Positions 19,041 through 29,598 of a stretch of 64,000 nucleotides of DNA are shown here, in pieces. The position numbers and the translations under genes were made by a program. The DNA comes from Folioceros fuciformis. Its lineage: Eukaryota > Anthocerotophyta > Anthocerotopsida > Anthocerotales. The notes under the pieces were generated by a model, which saw nothing but the letters and a program-made list of their open reading frames with translations, did no database searches and was not told the origin of the DNA. Position 1 is the stretch's first letter. Every line of letters begins with the position of its first letter. Location: assembly GCA_049999805.1 (NCBI GenBank), contig JBNGIO010006370.1, positions 373,212 to 437,211 on the forward strand, read 5' to 3'.

Positions 19041-21041
19041 CTACTCCGTAGACACCCTGTGATTTGCACGTGTCTCCTCCACAAATCCAGACAAAATCAC
19101 ATCCTCGTCCTGAGCTCCGAGGAAATCCTGTAACCTAGCTTTCTCTATATCGAATGCTATAGGCAGAATGTCATGGTCGGTTTCCTTCTCTAGTATAGCC
19201 AGCACCGAGTTACGACCTGCACATTAAATGCTGGATGTTAGAAAGCCACCAGGATCGAGATCCTCACCTGAAACTGCAAGACAGCGAGCCCCACCTGCAA
19301 GGAACTGTGGCTTGTTGGGGCGGGAAGAAGTGCTGAAGCCCACGAACTCAAAAGTTCCGTCCCTGGAAGCCACCTGCGATACCGGATGATACCTAGGCAC
19401 CACGAAGACTGTGCCTTCTTCCACCCTTTCATGGAGGGCTTTGGTACCGTTGGGATAGGCTATGTGCACATAACCATAGCCCCTGGTTACCAATGCTATC
19501 TCAGTAGCCCTAGGGTTCCAGTGAGGCGCCAGCATCGAACCCTGCGACAGTACAACTCCTCACTCATTCCTCAGCAGTCTCCAAGTCCTAAATGCTGCAG
19601 GACATATCAGACATCCAGAGGAACGGAACTACGTACCGCTTTCAAGCTGACAGCAAACAGCCCAACGTCAGGCTTCTTCAGACGAGAAAATTCGGTCTTA
19701 TCCACTGTTGAGCTCCAACCGTTCTTGTTCTTGAAGTCAGGCTTCTTCTTGAGCAGGTTGAAGGCTTCATCAGACCGAGTCCAACCCAGCAGAGGAATTT
19801 GACCCACAGACTGCTGGAACCAGTCCCACCAGCTCCTGGAGTTCAGACTGCTAGGCTGATAGGGTAAGAAACTGGGCCTCTTTCCAGAGGTTATCCGCTT
19901 TGCTTCCCTGGCTGTTGTGTAGACCATGGGACCTGCACTTTGTGCATTCAGTAAATCCCCGACCTCGATCCTTGACAGCTGAGAACAACAACCACCAGGG
20001 TGAGGATCCTAGACTCTGACATGCATACAGTTCATACAAAGGCAGCCTCTCTTACGTTGAATGCCGCTGCCACCACTTCTGCATCGAACCCAGAGAGGAT
20101 GGTCACAGGATCCCAGCCTCCTGCCACAAAGAAAGGCTGCACCACCATTCCCAATCCCAAGACATTGTCCAAAACCCTTAGCTCCTCCTCGAAGTTGAGC
20201 ACCAACTAGTTGCGTACGGTTTCTGAAGCGAGGGAGGAGAATGCAGCATGCAATTCTGTACCTGGAAATGCCCACGCACAAGGCTGTGTCGCGCATCGAT
20301 CAGGGAGAAGATCTGCAACCTGAGGCCCTTGTCGGTGTTGAGGATATAGTGGACAGTGCCTCCCTCGAGGGTGTACACATCTCCTGCCTCAAGGTCTCTG
20401 TGGACGTATTCATAGTCCTCCACCCAGCCAACCCTCGCACTTCCTGAGCTTTCAGGAACAACATCATTCCCCTTGTTCCACAAAAATTCACACACAATAT
20501 TGCATTCATACATGTCACAGAAGCAGAGATGTTGATAAGCAGCCAGAGATGACCATAGACAGGTAGAGATTGTCACAGCCAAAGATCAACTGAATGCACC
20601 TTTCTGGATGTACAACACCACAGAAGCGTCCAAGTAGTGAGGCAGAAGCAAGCCTTTGGGCTCCAGGGTCAGAAACGCCAGACCCACATCCTTCAGAGTG
20701 GCCACTTCTTTGTCTACCCGCCTGGGTAGCACCCTGAGGACGCCAGCCTGGGTCCTGGCAAACTCCTTGGGGTTGTCCAGAATGAAGGGATAGGAGGATG
20801 TCTCGTTGCTCCCAGGTTCCGTTTCATGCTCGTGCCCATGCTCGGGTTCGTACTCAGGTTCTCGTCGCTCCCGTTCCCGCTCTCTCTCCCGTTCCTTCTC
20901 CCGTTCTCGCCGCTCCTCGCGCTCCTCCCGCTCCTCCCGACCGTGGTCCGAGTAAGCAGCAGCGATGCGAGCACTGAAGGTGAGCACAACGAGCAGTAGC
21001 AAGAGGAGAGCCAGCCGAGAGCGGCCTGTACGGGACGCCAT
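19041..21041 (-). CDS. Vicilin-like bicupin (7S globulin family), 6 exons
   Basis: Exons on the minus strand at 21041-20600, 20443-20262, 20205-20056, 19978-19637, 19541-19268 and 19216-19041 have GT-AG borders and join to 521 residues. The protein starts with a signal peptide (leucine run, residues ~10-30), then a stretch of Glu/Arg repeats and Glu-His-Pro sequence (~35-75), then the first cupin (VLRVLPRR, LLLPHYLDAS, VLYIQKGSARVGWV, LEAGDVYTLEGGTVHYI) and the second (GLFAVSLKAGSMLAPHWNP, EIALVTRGYGYVHI, EEGTVFVVPRYHPVSQVAS, FVGFSTSS). The end (VLAILEKETDHDILPIAF) is typical. Vicilins are secretory-pathway storage proteins of seeds and spores, so a spore storage role is the natural guess. 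Cupin metal ligands look mostly absent, as in storage vicilins. Confidence 0.85.
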
Positions 21042-21571
21042 TTTCCTGGGCTTTCCTGTCCAGCTCCCTGAGCCTGAATCAATCGGCAGTGCAACACATC
21101 GGAGGGCGGTTTGAGGACCATGGCTACCGGCCCACTGCAGGAGCACTGCAGTCCCTGAGCCATGCGACAGACATTGCCCATGACAGTTGGCGCTGCTGAA
21201 GTCCCTGCATGCGCCCGCCGACGGCAGTTCCCGCACCAGCTGCTTGATTCCTGTGACTCTCTACAAGCCCACAACCAGAGTCCAATAGATCCTCCTGGCT
21301 GCAATTCCTCGAGCTCCAGTTTTAACTCGGAACTGGGAGAGCACAGACATCAGACTTCAGGATTTGACACAGACAAACAGAGAGGAACGAAATCAGCTCT
21401 CATTGTGCTGCGGTGTACACATCAACTGCCACCCCATCCCATGCCCAGCCTGGCCCGTCATCTGATCTCTCTCCGTGATGGCATTCCGCTAAATTCGCCA
21501 CAGAACGGACGTTATTCCAAGTGTCATACCCTTAGCACGTACAGTAGGTGGCACTTATGCCTTCCTGATTG
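21042..21571. promoter_or_regulatory. Bidirectional upstream region between vicilin-like and PPR-E genes
   Basis: About 530 bp separate the start of the vicilin-like gene (-) and the proposed first exon of the PPR-E gene (+). The two genes diverge, so both promoters must lie here. No specific element was identified. Confidence 0.4.
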
Positions 21572-24500
21572 ATGAACTGGGTTCCTGATCTCTTCCTTTC
21601 TCTGAGGGAGTGTGTAAAGTTGATGGCTCGATCTTCCACAGTCTCTCAGTCGGGCTCGAGCCGGTGGAGAACAATGAGCCCGCGTTTCTTCTTCACTGAT
21701 CGGGGCTCAGAGGGACAGGATCATGCTGCTTCTTGCCATCCGTCACAGCGGCAGCAGCTGGGCATGGGGGTTGGCGGTACGTGTGTAGTATTGATCTTTT
21801 GGAGGAGGAATGAGATGAAGTTGTCACGCATTTGGATGTGGGCTTGTTGTTGCAGATAAGGTCGCGGCGAGGGAACAGCTGTGGAAAAGCTTTTTCTCGG
21901 ATCCAAGCCTGTGGTGGGACAATAGACCCCGGAAGGTATACAAGCTTTGATGTTGGATTGGGAGATTGCCACCGTTGCAATGTCGGGCAGCCTGCTGATC
22001 CTCCTCTTTTCAGAATAACCCCAGGTATCCTGATTTCAGACACAAGGAAACAAACGACGTGCTGTGGATTGACAGCCGGTGGAATCCTCGGTGGGTTCAA
22101 GCTAAGATAGATGCAATGCCTGAGGCACATGCGTCGTCATCCCAAGGTGTGAAGGACAGCAGCCACTTGGCTTCCGGAGCAGCTGCGGAGTGTTGGAGGT
22201 AGAAAGGAGGCTAGAATGTGTGATTTCTGAGGCTTCCGGTTCTGCTGAGATTGTTAGCGATGTGTGAAGCCTGAGTTTGCATATGCAGGGTGGGCAGGAA
22301 TGTTACCAGGCTATGTGAAGGAGGGCAGTTGAAGGAGGCTGTGCTGGTTTTGGATTCCATGTCTGAAAGGGGCCACTGTTGTCCTACCGATGTCTATGTG
22401 CGTGTTTTGCAGGAATGCATCCGACAGAAGGCTCTTGCAGAAGGCAAGAAAGTGCACAAACACGTCATCAGGAGTGGTTCGGACATGGACATGTTGGGTA
22501 ATATTCTGATCAGGATGTACGCTAGCTGTGGAAGTCTGGTTGATGCGGAGCAGGTGTTCGACAATATGGCAAAGGGAAGCTTGCCCTCATGGACGCCTCT
22601 CATCAAACCGTTTGTGGATCATGGGTACTTGAACAAGGCTCTTCAGCTCGTCGCAGGACTGGAGAAAATGCGTGGTGCAAAAGCTGACGTCACTTCTACG
22701 TTTCTCCTCATGGTGAATGCCTGTGCTTCCCCAGAAGCCCTCGGGAGAGGGAGGCAAGTTCACGCTCTGCTTGTGGACAGAGGCTTGGAGTTGGATCCTA
22801 CTGTAAGCAGTGCTCTCCTTGCCATGTATGTCAAGGGTGAATGCGTGGAATATGCCCTTGACTTGTTCCGCAAAATCCCTGATCCAAGTTTGTTGTCCTC
22901 GAATACCATCATATCAGGGCTTGAGCAACAGGGCCTTCCAGCACAGGCTCTTGAAGTTTTTAGAAGCATGGTGCACAGAGGCGTTCAGCCTGATTCCTTC
23001 ACACTTCTCAAGGTTCTGCGCTGTGCGCATAGCCTGCAAGATGTACAGGAAGTTCACTCGTGCATCATGTCATCACAATGTGAGACAAACATCTCTGTGA
23101 AGAATTGCTTGTTGGCCAAGTATGCAAAGTGTGATAGACTGGTGTCAGCACGTGAGGTGTTTGACGGAATGTCAAAGCGCAATCTGGTCACTTGGAACAC
23201 CATGATTGGTGCTGTCTCCCAGAGCCGCGGAGGTGCAGACGAAGCTTTGGCGCTGTTCACAAGAATGTGTGAGGAAGGCACGAGCCCAGATGCAACGACC
23301 TTTGTCTGTTTGCTCAGTGCCTGTTGTGGCTCAGCAGATGTGGAGATGGGTGAGAAGATTCACGATCTCATCAAGAGGCACGGATGTGAAGCAGACACTT
23401 TCGTGGGAAATGCTCTCGTAACCATGTACTCCAAGTGCAGCAGCATATGTGCTGCCCGCGAAGTCTTCGATAACATGAAGGTGCGCAATGTAGTATCTTG
23501 GAATGCCATGATAGCTGCCTATGCCCAACATGGGTTCGGTGAGGACGCACTGGAGCTCTTTGACATGTTGCAGAAATCTGGAATCAGGCCAAACCAAGTC
23601 AGCTGTATTTGTGCCTTGAATGCCTGTGCTGCCATCAAGGCCCTGGAAAAGGGCAGGGACATTCACCAGGTGGTACTCAGATGTGGATACCAGTTGGACG
23701 AGTTCGTGCAGAACAGCTTGGTCGACATGTACGCCAAGTGTGGCAGCATACAGGATGCATGCCATCTGTTCGATGCCAGTTGCAAGCGAAGTGTTGTCCT
23801 CTACACTGCCATGATGAAAGGTCTGTGTCAACAAGGGCTGTTCCTCGAAGCAGTCGACCTGTTTCAGCAAATGCATGAGGAAGGAGTTGAACCCGACAAG
23901 GTGACATTTGTGTGTCTCCTGAACGCGTGTGCCAGTCTGGGAGCTCTGGAGTTCGGCAGGCAGGTGCACTCCCGGATCAGGATGAGTGGGCTGGACAAGG
24001 ACCTGTATGTGGGCACCTGCCTGGTGCACATGTATGCGAAATGCGGGAGCACCGATCTTGCCCGGCAGGAATTCGACAAGCTCCCGAAGCACGATGTGGT
24101 TTCCTGGTGCGCCATGATCAACGGCTACATCCAGGGAGGAAATGCTCCAGCAGCATTACAGCTTTTCCATCTCATGCACGAGCAGGGCGTGGTGGCAGGT
24201 GCTGTCATGTGCACGTCTGTCCTGAACGTGTGCGGCAGCGCTGCTGCCCTGGAAGACGGCCGGCGAGTCCATGCAGATGTGGTGAGATGGGGCCTGGAGT
24301 TGGATCCCCTGGTAGGGCCAGCTCTGGTGGACATGTACGTCAAGTGTGGAGCCACGGGCGATGCACGCCGGGTCCTGGACGTGCTGCCAAAGCGTGACGT
24401 GGTTTCCTTCAGTGCCATGATCAAAGGGTACGCAGAAGATGGGCAGCCTCATGAGGCGTTGCAGCTGTTGCCCCAGATGCTACAAGAGGATGTGAAGCCA

Positions 24501-25382
24501 AATGCCGTGACCTTCGTGTCCTTGCTCGCTGCGTGTGCGAGCGTGCCTGCTCTGGAAGAGGGCAGGAAGGTGCACGACCTCGTCGTCCAAAGCGAGCTGG
24601 AGACAGACGTGTTCGTGGCCACTGCGCTTGTGGACATGTACGCCAAGGCTGGAAGCTTGGAGGATGCGTGCCAGGTGTTTGGCAAGCTCCGTGAGCGGGA
24701 CACTGCGACGTGGAATGCCATGATCTTAGCATTTGCGCAGCACGGCCGCGGAACCGAGGCCCTCGGACTTCTGCAGCAAATGGTGGAGGAGAACGTGAAG
24801 CTGGATCGCATCACATGGATCAACATCTTGACAGCCTGCAGCCACAAGGGCCTGGTGGACGAGGGCCTGGAGGTCTTCCGATCGATGGTGGAAGAACATG
24901 GTCTGGTGCCGGAGGACGTGCACTACGGCTGCGTCGTGGACATGTTCAGCCGAGCTGGACGACTGGATGATGCAGAAGCCTTCATCGCTGGGCTGCCTTC
25001 CCCGCCGGGCGTCTGCGTCTGGACGTCTCTGCTCGGTGCCTGTAGAATCCACGGCGATGCAGAGCTCGCTCAGCGAGCTGCTGAGCGCATCTTGGAGCTC
25101 GACCCGGAAGATGCCTCTGCATATGTGCTCATTGCCAAATTCTATTCTGAGGCCGGAAGGTGGGGTGACGGGATTGAAATCCGGAGGTTGATGAAGGACA
25201 GGGAAGTGAAGAAGCTTCCCGGGTGGAGTCGCATTCAAGTGGACTCTCACACACACACTTTCCTGGCCAAGGACATTTCCCATCCCAATATTCGCGAAAT
25301 ACATGCAGAGATTGCAAGGTTGTTACAAGAAATAGAATCAGATGCTGAATCATCAAACTTCACTACTGATGGTACAGGCTAA
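21572..25382 (+). CDS. PPR-PLS protein with N-terminal PDF-like motif and E1/E2 domains, no DYW, 4 exons
   Basis: Proposed exons 21572-21776, 21856-21935, 22014-22198 and 22289-25382 have GT-AG borders and consistent phase, and give 1187 residues. The big frame has no ATG at its 5' end, which forces upstream exons. The second Met (21623, MARSSTVSQSGSSRWR) begins a Ser/Arg-rich stretch like an organellar transit peptide. Exons 2 and 3 encode a clear PDF-like motif: LWKSFFSDPSLWWDNRPRK, then NNPRYPDFRHKETNDVLW and PRWVQAKIDAM. A long PPR array follows (~25 repeats), then E1/E2 with PG box KLPGWSRIQ (~1131) and HTFLAKDISHPNIREIHAEI; no DYW domain. Family knowledge suggests organellar RNA editing or processing with a deaminase in trans. 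The exon model by eye is the main uncertainty. Confidence 0.8.
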
Positions 25383-25432
25383 GAGCTATAGCCTCAACAC
25401 CTAACAAGGCTGCACAAAAATTGGCCCTTCTG

Positions 25433-27023
25433 TCACCTTTGCGTTGCTTCCTGTAGCCTGACGTTCCGGGGCAAGAGAAACTGCACGAATACAGGGAAAT
25501 GATCTGACGGGTAGCGTCCCTGGACGTGATCGTCCACCACCTCGCAGTGCACCGGGTTCAGAGACCGCCCCCTAAATAGGATCCAGTCATGGTGCAACTC
25601 CTGGTTCACCCGCTCCCAGCACAAAAACACAACCCTGAAGACTGCCTTCATCACATCCACCACTGACCTCCTCGTTCCTGCATCCAGCGAGCCACCCTAA
25701 GCACACCAAAAAAGGTAGACGCCGCTACACTGGACTGCAGTCCTCAGGAGATGTATCTCTGCACCTTTAAATCCATGATAAGTGTAGGACAAATGCGCGT
25801 TCTGGCGATGGCGAGCGGCAGCCCAGGCATCCCTCATGTCCCCAGCCAACCCCTGTTCCCTGCAGCGCAACACAAAGTGAGAGAGCAGAAGAGCAGAAAG
25901 ACGGAAGAACCTGTGAAACCAGCTCGCACCTGGAAAAGCCGAGGAGGAAACGGCCGGGCCGCGATGCCTTGTCCGCACAGAAGTCTCCGCAGAAGATGAC
26001 CGGCACAGAGGGAGGCAGCGTCTCGATATGCTGCCAGGCCAAACACGCCCCGCGCAACCGAGCTCGGCTATTAGTGCAGTCCAGGTGAGTGTTAAGGACC
26101 TGGAAGCAGAAGCCGGGAAGCTCCACGCCTTTGATGAGAAACGTGTGCCAAGCTCATGTGTCAAGGGCAAACCAACATCACCAGCAAATTAAAGCGTTCC
26201 TCGCAAGATCAGTCAAATGCAAACAGCGATCCCGGCGGAGGATATCACCCAGGTGACGATGGTCGGCACCTTGGAACCCCAAGCCCTACTCCCCGGATCG
26301 GACGGGGAGTCGGACAGCCAGAACGTTCCACCCTCCATCTTCTCCACCTTGTCTGCGTCGTACAGGATAGAGCAGTGCTGATCGACGGGGTCGCCAGGCC
26401 CGTTTCTCGGATTCCCAAACTGCTCGTAACCTGGCTTGGCCAACATCCATCCCCAAGAACCGTGGACACGACCGTGAGCTAACGCCGAGATTCGCAACGT
26501 TCACGCACTTCACAGAAATCCGGGCTACGATTCCTCAGAATTTCTTGACACACAATTGACACAAATCCCCGCTCCAAACCCTCCGACAGAATCGACAAAA
26601 TTGAGAAGCGGGCCGGGATTGCGTCACAAACCAGACAAGCCCTGCTCCAAATCCTCCAGCTGCGACTTGAGACCTAAGGAACAGAGAAGTTTTTCTCATT
26701 GGTGTCGATTAAGATGAGAAGAGGATACATGAGCGAGCGTGGTACAAACTGTGTGGACTAGTCTAAATCCAACGCCAATTCTCCAGCCCCTTACTCGAGC
26801 TGGGTCAGCAACCCAACCACAAGACAACCCAATCTTACAAAAGAGAAGTGCGGCATCAACACACGAGCTAAGCGAGGCTACCTTCCTGTGTGCACACAAT
26901 CACCGGCGAGTACTTCTTGATGACGTCAATGCACACATGCTTCCTGAGGTGCCAGGCATTGGCGCCGTCGGGCAAGCCGTCCCTGCGCAGATTCAAGGTC
27001 ATCACAGTGAGCGAGATGTTCAT
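25433..27023 (-). CDS. Endonuclease/exonuclease/phosphatase (EEP) family protein, multi-exon
   Basis: The Met at 27023 opens MNISLTVMTLNLRRDGLPD. Exons 27023-26882, 26673-26632 and 26430-26249 join in phase; later exons lie at about 26140-25930, 25850-25750 and 25690-25433, with uncertain borders. Catalytic signatures of the Mg-dependent EEP fold appear in order: Asn in MTLNLR, Glu in CTQEG, YEQFGNPRNG, NTHLD, Asp in FCGDFCADK (usually GDFN), and the final SDHFPV. The fold includes nucleases and phosphodiesterases; small plant and bacterial members of this shape have no settled substrate. Ends QEATQR. It is convergent with the PPR-E gene, with only ~50 bp between stops. Confidence 0.75.
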
Positions 27024-27680
27024 GTTGCCTCCTGCACGAACAACCTCATCAGCCAGTCCTCTAATGAAACGCACGCACCACTGGTAACTCGGGTCTCATC
27101 GTGCCTTGCCGGCGACAAGGACATGGGAGCGCCTCCGTAGTCGACAGCGCACCCGTGCCGTCATCACAACGCCGTGCCATAGGGGAAGCTTTTTTTTTTT
27201 TTTTTGGAGTACTCAACAGTCGGCCCTCTGCCAACAGACTAACTACGACTAAGCCAAATTGTATGCACGCACTTACAGACCTTGACAGGAGCCTTTACCC
27301 TTGCCTAACACGCAGTACTGTACTTCGTAGACTTTACCAACAAACTTGGTCGTCAAAAACTCAAACGCGAATCTGCTGGGAACTCGGGCTGGTGGACTTG
27401 AGAACCACTGATGGAGGGGTCGATAATCGAGCTTGCCCTTCCCAACACCTGTCTGCGTACATACGAAAATCCACCCCACAATCCTCACGCTGCAAACCCC
27501 CCTGATTAGCTGATGGAATTATGGTAATAAAATTAGGTCATGACCCCGTCCTGTCCATCTCCAAGCCGGCGTTACTACTTACAAAGCTCGTTTGGCAGCC
27601 TTGTGCGGTACAGGATGGTGTCCGTCGGTGTCCTATCCGTAGTAGGTACTATCTCGCCAGGCTCTAGACCAGGATAGTTT
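27024..27680. other. Intergenic region with T tract
   Basis: It contains a ~17-nt T tract at about 27190-27206 and a 71-codon minus-strand frame (27273-27488) that matches nothing recognised. Otherwise it is likely the 5' leader of the EEP gene and the 3' end of the Vapyrin-like gene. Confidence 0.35.
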
Positions 27681-28737
27681 TTAGTCGGAAGATGCCTGTG
27701 CAACCTGAAGCACGGGAGTCAAGACACGACAAACGTATCACATGCGCAAAGGGTTCAACCACACGCACAGCATCCTAAACTGACCTGGAGGAGAGCGGGG
27801 TCAGAGCGGGCCAAGTCGACAGCGGTGCGGCCATCCTGGAGGGCAGCAGTTGAACGGGCCCCCTTGGCGAGTAACAGGCGCGCCACTTCCGCCTGGCCCC
27901 GAACTAAGGCCAGATGCAGCGGAGTCCAGCCTCGGCTATTGCAGGAGCTGGGTTCCGCGCCCTTAGCCAGCAGCAGCTCCACCATGAGGCACTCCCCCAT
28001 AGAAGCGGCATCGTGCAGGGCGGTGTTGCCTAGAGCGTTCTTGATCTCCAGATTTGCCCCGAATTCCAGCAGCACTTGCACCAGCTCCGCCCTGCCTGAG
28101 GCCACCGCCAGGTGCATGGCAGTGCGCCCCTGCCCGTCCTTACCGTTCAGCGCCTCCCCGTCCACATCCCTATCGAGGACCTGCGCATTCCCAAGTCTGT
28201 TCAATCTGTCTGTCTGCTGCATCTGCTTAAACTTTAAGGAACGGAAAGGCAGGGAGGGGGAGAGGTGCGTCACAGGATTCTTCTCACCTCTCTCACCAGC
28301 TCTAAGGCGTGCTTCGTGTCCTGCGACACCAGGGTGCGCAAGATGACGCCGCCCACAAACACGACACGCACGTGCCCATCTGCAAACACTTGCTTCTTGC
28401 CGGGGGAAAACCAGTCCGGGGAGACCGACCGGTTGGGCGGCAGACCCCCTGGCACCACCACGCTGTTCACCATGAACTTGTCCTCGCTGATGGGATATCC
28501 GGACTCCGGCAGCGTCTTCAGGGCGTACATCACCACGTCCAGTGTCAGGGAGCCCAGGGGAGGGATGATGCCTGTTGAAGGCTTCACGCTGTAAGCCCTT
28601 GGCGCCGTGCTTTCGACCTTGAAAGCCACTGGCATGGTGTGCATCACATTACGAATGCGGAATACTCCGGTTGACTTCCTACCCAACTCAAACCATATCG
28701 TCAACTCCTTGGGATCCACAACCAACAGTCGGTCCAT
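27681..28737 (-). CDS. Vapyrin-like protein: MSP (VAP) domain plus four ankyrin repeats, 3 exons
   Basis: Exons 28737-28288, 28180-27785 and 27704-27681 join in phase to 289 residues (ending LLQVAQASSD). The start MDRLLVVDPKELTIWF and the following FRIRNVMHTMPVAFKV match the N-terminal MSP domain of plant VAPYRIN, a protein needed for intracellular accommodation of arbuscular mycorrhizal fungi. The MSP domain spans ~1-150; ankyrin repeats follow at ~160-280 (GRTAMHLAVASGR, GNTALHDAASMGE, GWTPLHLALVRGQ, GRTAVDLARSD). Canonical VAPYRIN has about eight to eleven ankyrin repeats, so this is either a short relative or a VAPYRIN-LIKE subgroup member. A role in symbiosis is therefore possible but not shown. 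Confidence 0.8.
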
Positions 28738-29598
28738 CTGTGCACACCACCTAGCTGGGATCCTCAACTAGCACCTGGTCCATCCCTCCACCTCCTACGC
28801 TGTTCTTGACATCTAGGACGACAACGTTGTTCTCGTCACAGCATCAATGCTGCCAGCCGTACTAATTCAAAGATACCGTACTTTTCCTGATGTTACAGCA
28901 CGCAAACTGGATGCCTCGCAAAAGATTTCTTCCTCAAACACTCCCAGCTGTGTCGCACATCGCCTTGCGACTCATTGAAAGAGTCCCGACTCCCCCCCTC
29001 AATCTGCACCCCAATCCATCAACCATCAGGAGGAACGTCCTCCAAGAGATTGAATGACAAGCACGCTCAAGAGCGATATCCAGACGGCTGCGGAAGGTGT
29101 CAGGAAGATCTCCAAGAAATACAGGAGTCACCGATGAACAGAGAATCTGCCCACGGAACTGAAGCAGACCCCGAACAGACAGATAGCCTCCAGCGCAAGG
29201 CAAGCTGTGAAAGCAACTGACTAGTGAATATCCGCCTGATGCCCAAGATGTGGGATGGAAGGGATGTCTCACAGTGCATCCCGAAAGCAACAAAGAATGA
29301 GTTAGCCAGAAATAGTCGGCTTCCGAACCTACCGGCGTCGGATTCCTCACATGGCGTCACGTCTGGAGTCTTACACCGACCGACATCCAGCCAGTATCTT
29401 CCGGTGGGCATCTCCCTCCACACTTCTGCTGTTCTCCTTAGTTCAACAATCCGGTATAGGGTAATGGTAACGTGCTTGACAGGCACCCAAGCAAGACGGG
29501 ACTCCCTCCGTCTTGGGTCACCTTGCCTTCAAAAAATATTCATAACCGATGAGGTCAGTTGGACGCCACAGATTCCCTTCTCTCTTGAATGGACCTGG
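28738..29598. other. Intergenic region, nothing recognised
   Basis: About 0.86 kb between the Vapyrin-like gene start and the end of the kinase-macro gene. I looked here for the HIT and zinc-finger exons expected from bHLH140-type proteins and saw none; there is no HxHxH-type HIT signature in any minus frame. Confidence 0.4.

Noticed and set aside
22290-25382. Treating the PPR-E gene as a single exon starting at 22290
   Set aside because: The first codon there is GTG, a stop lies shortly upstream, and an AG acceptor precedes it; upstream exons with matching phase encode a conserved PDF-like block.
28934-29486. Possible HIT or zinc-finger exons of the kinase-macro gene
   Set aside because: No HIT histidine triad or C2HE pattern appears in any minus-strand frame.
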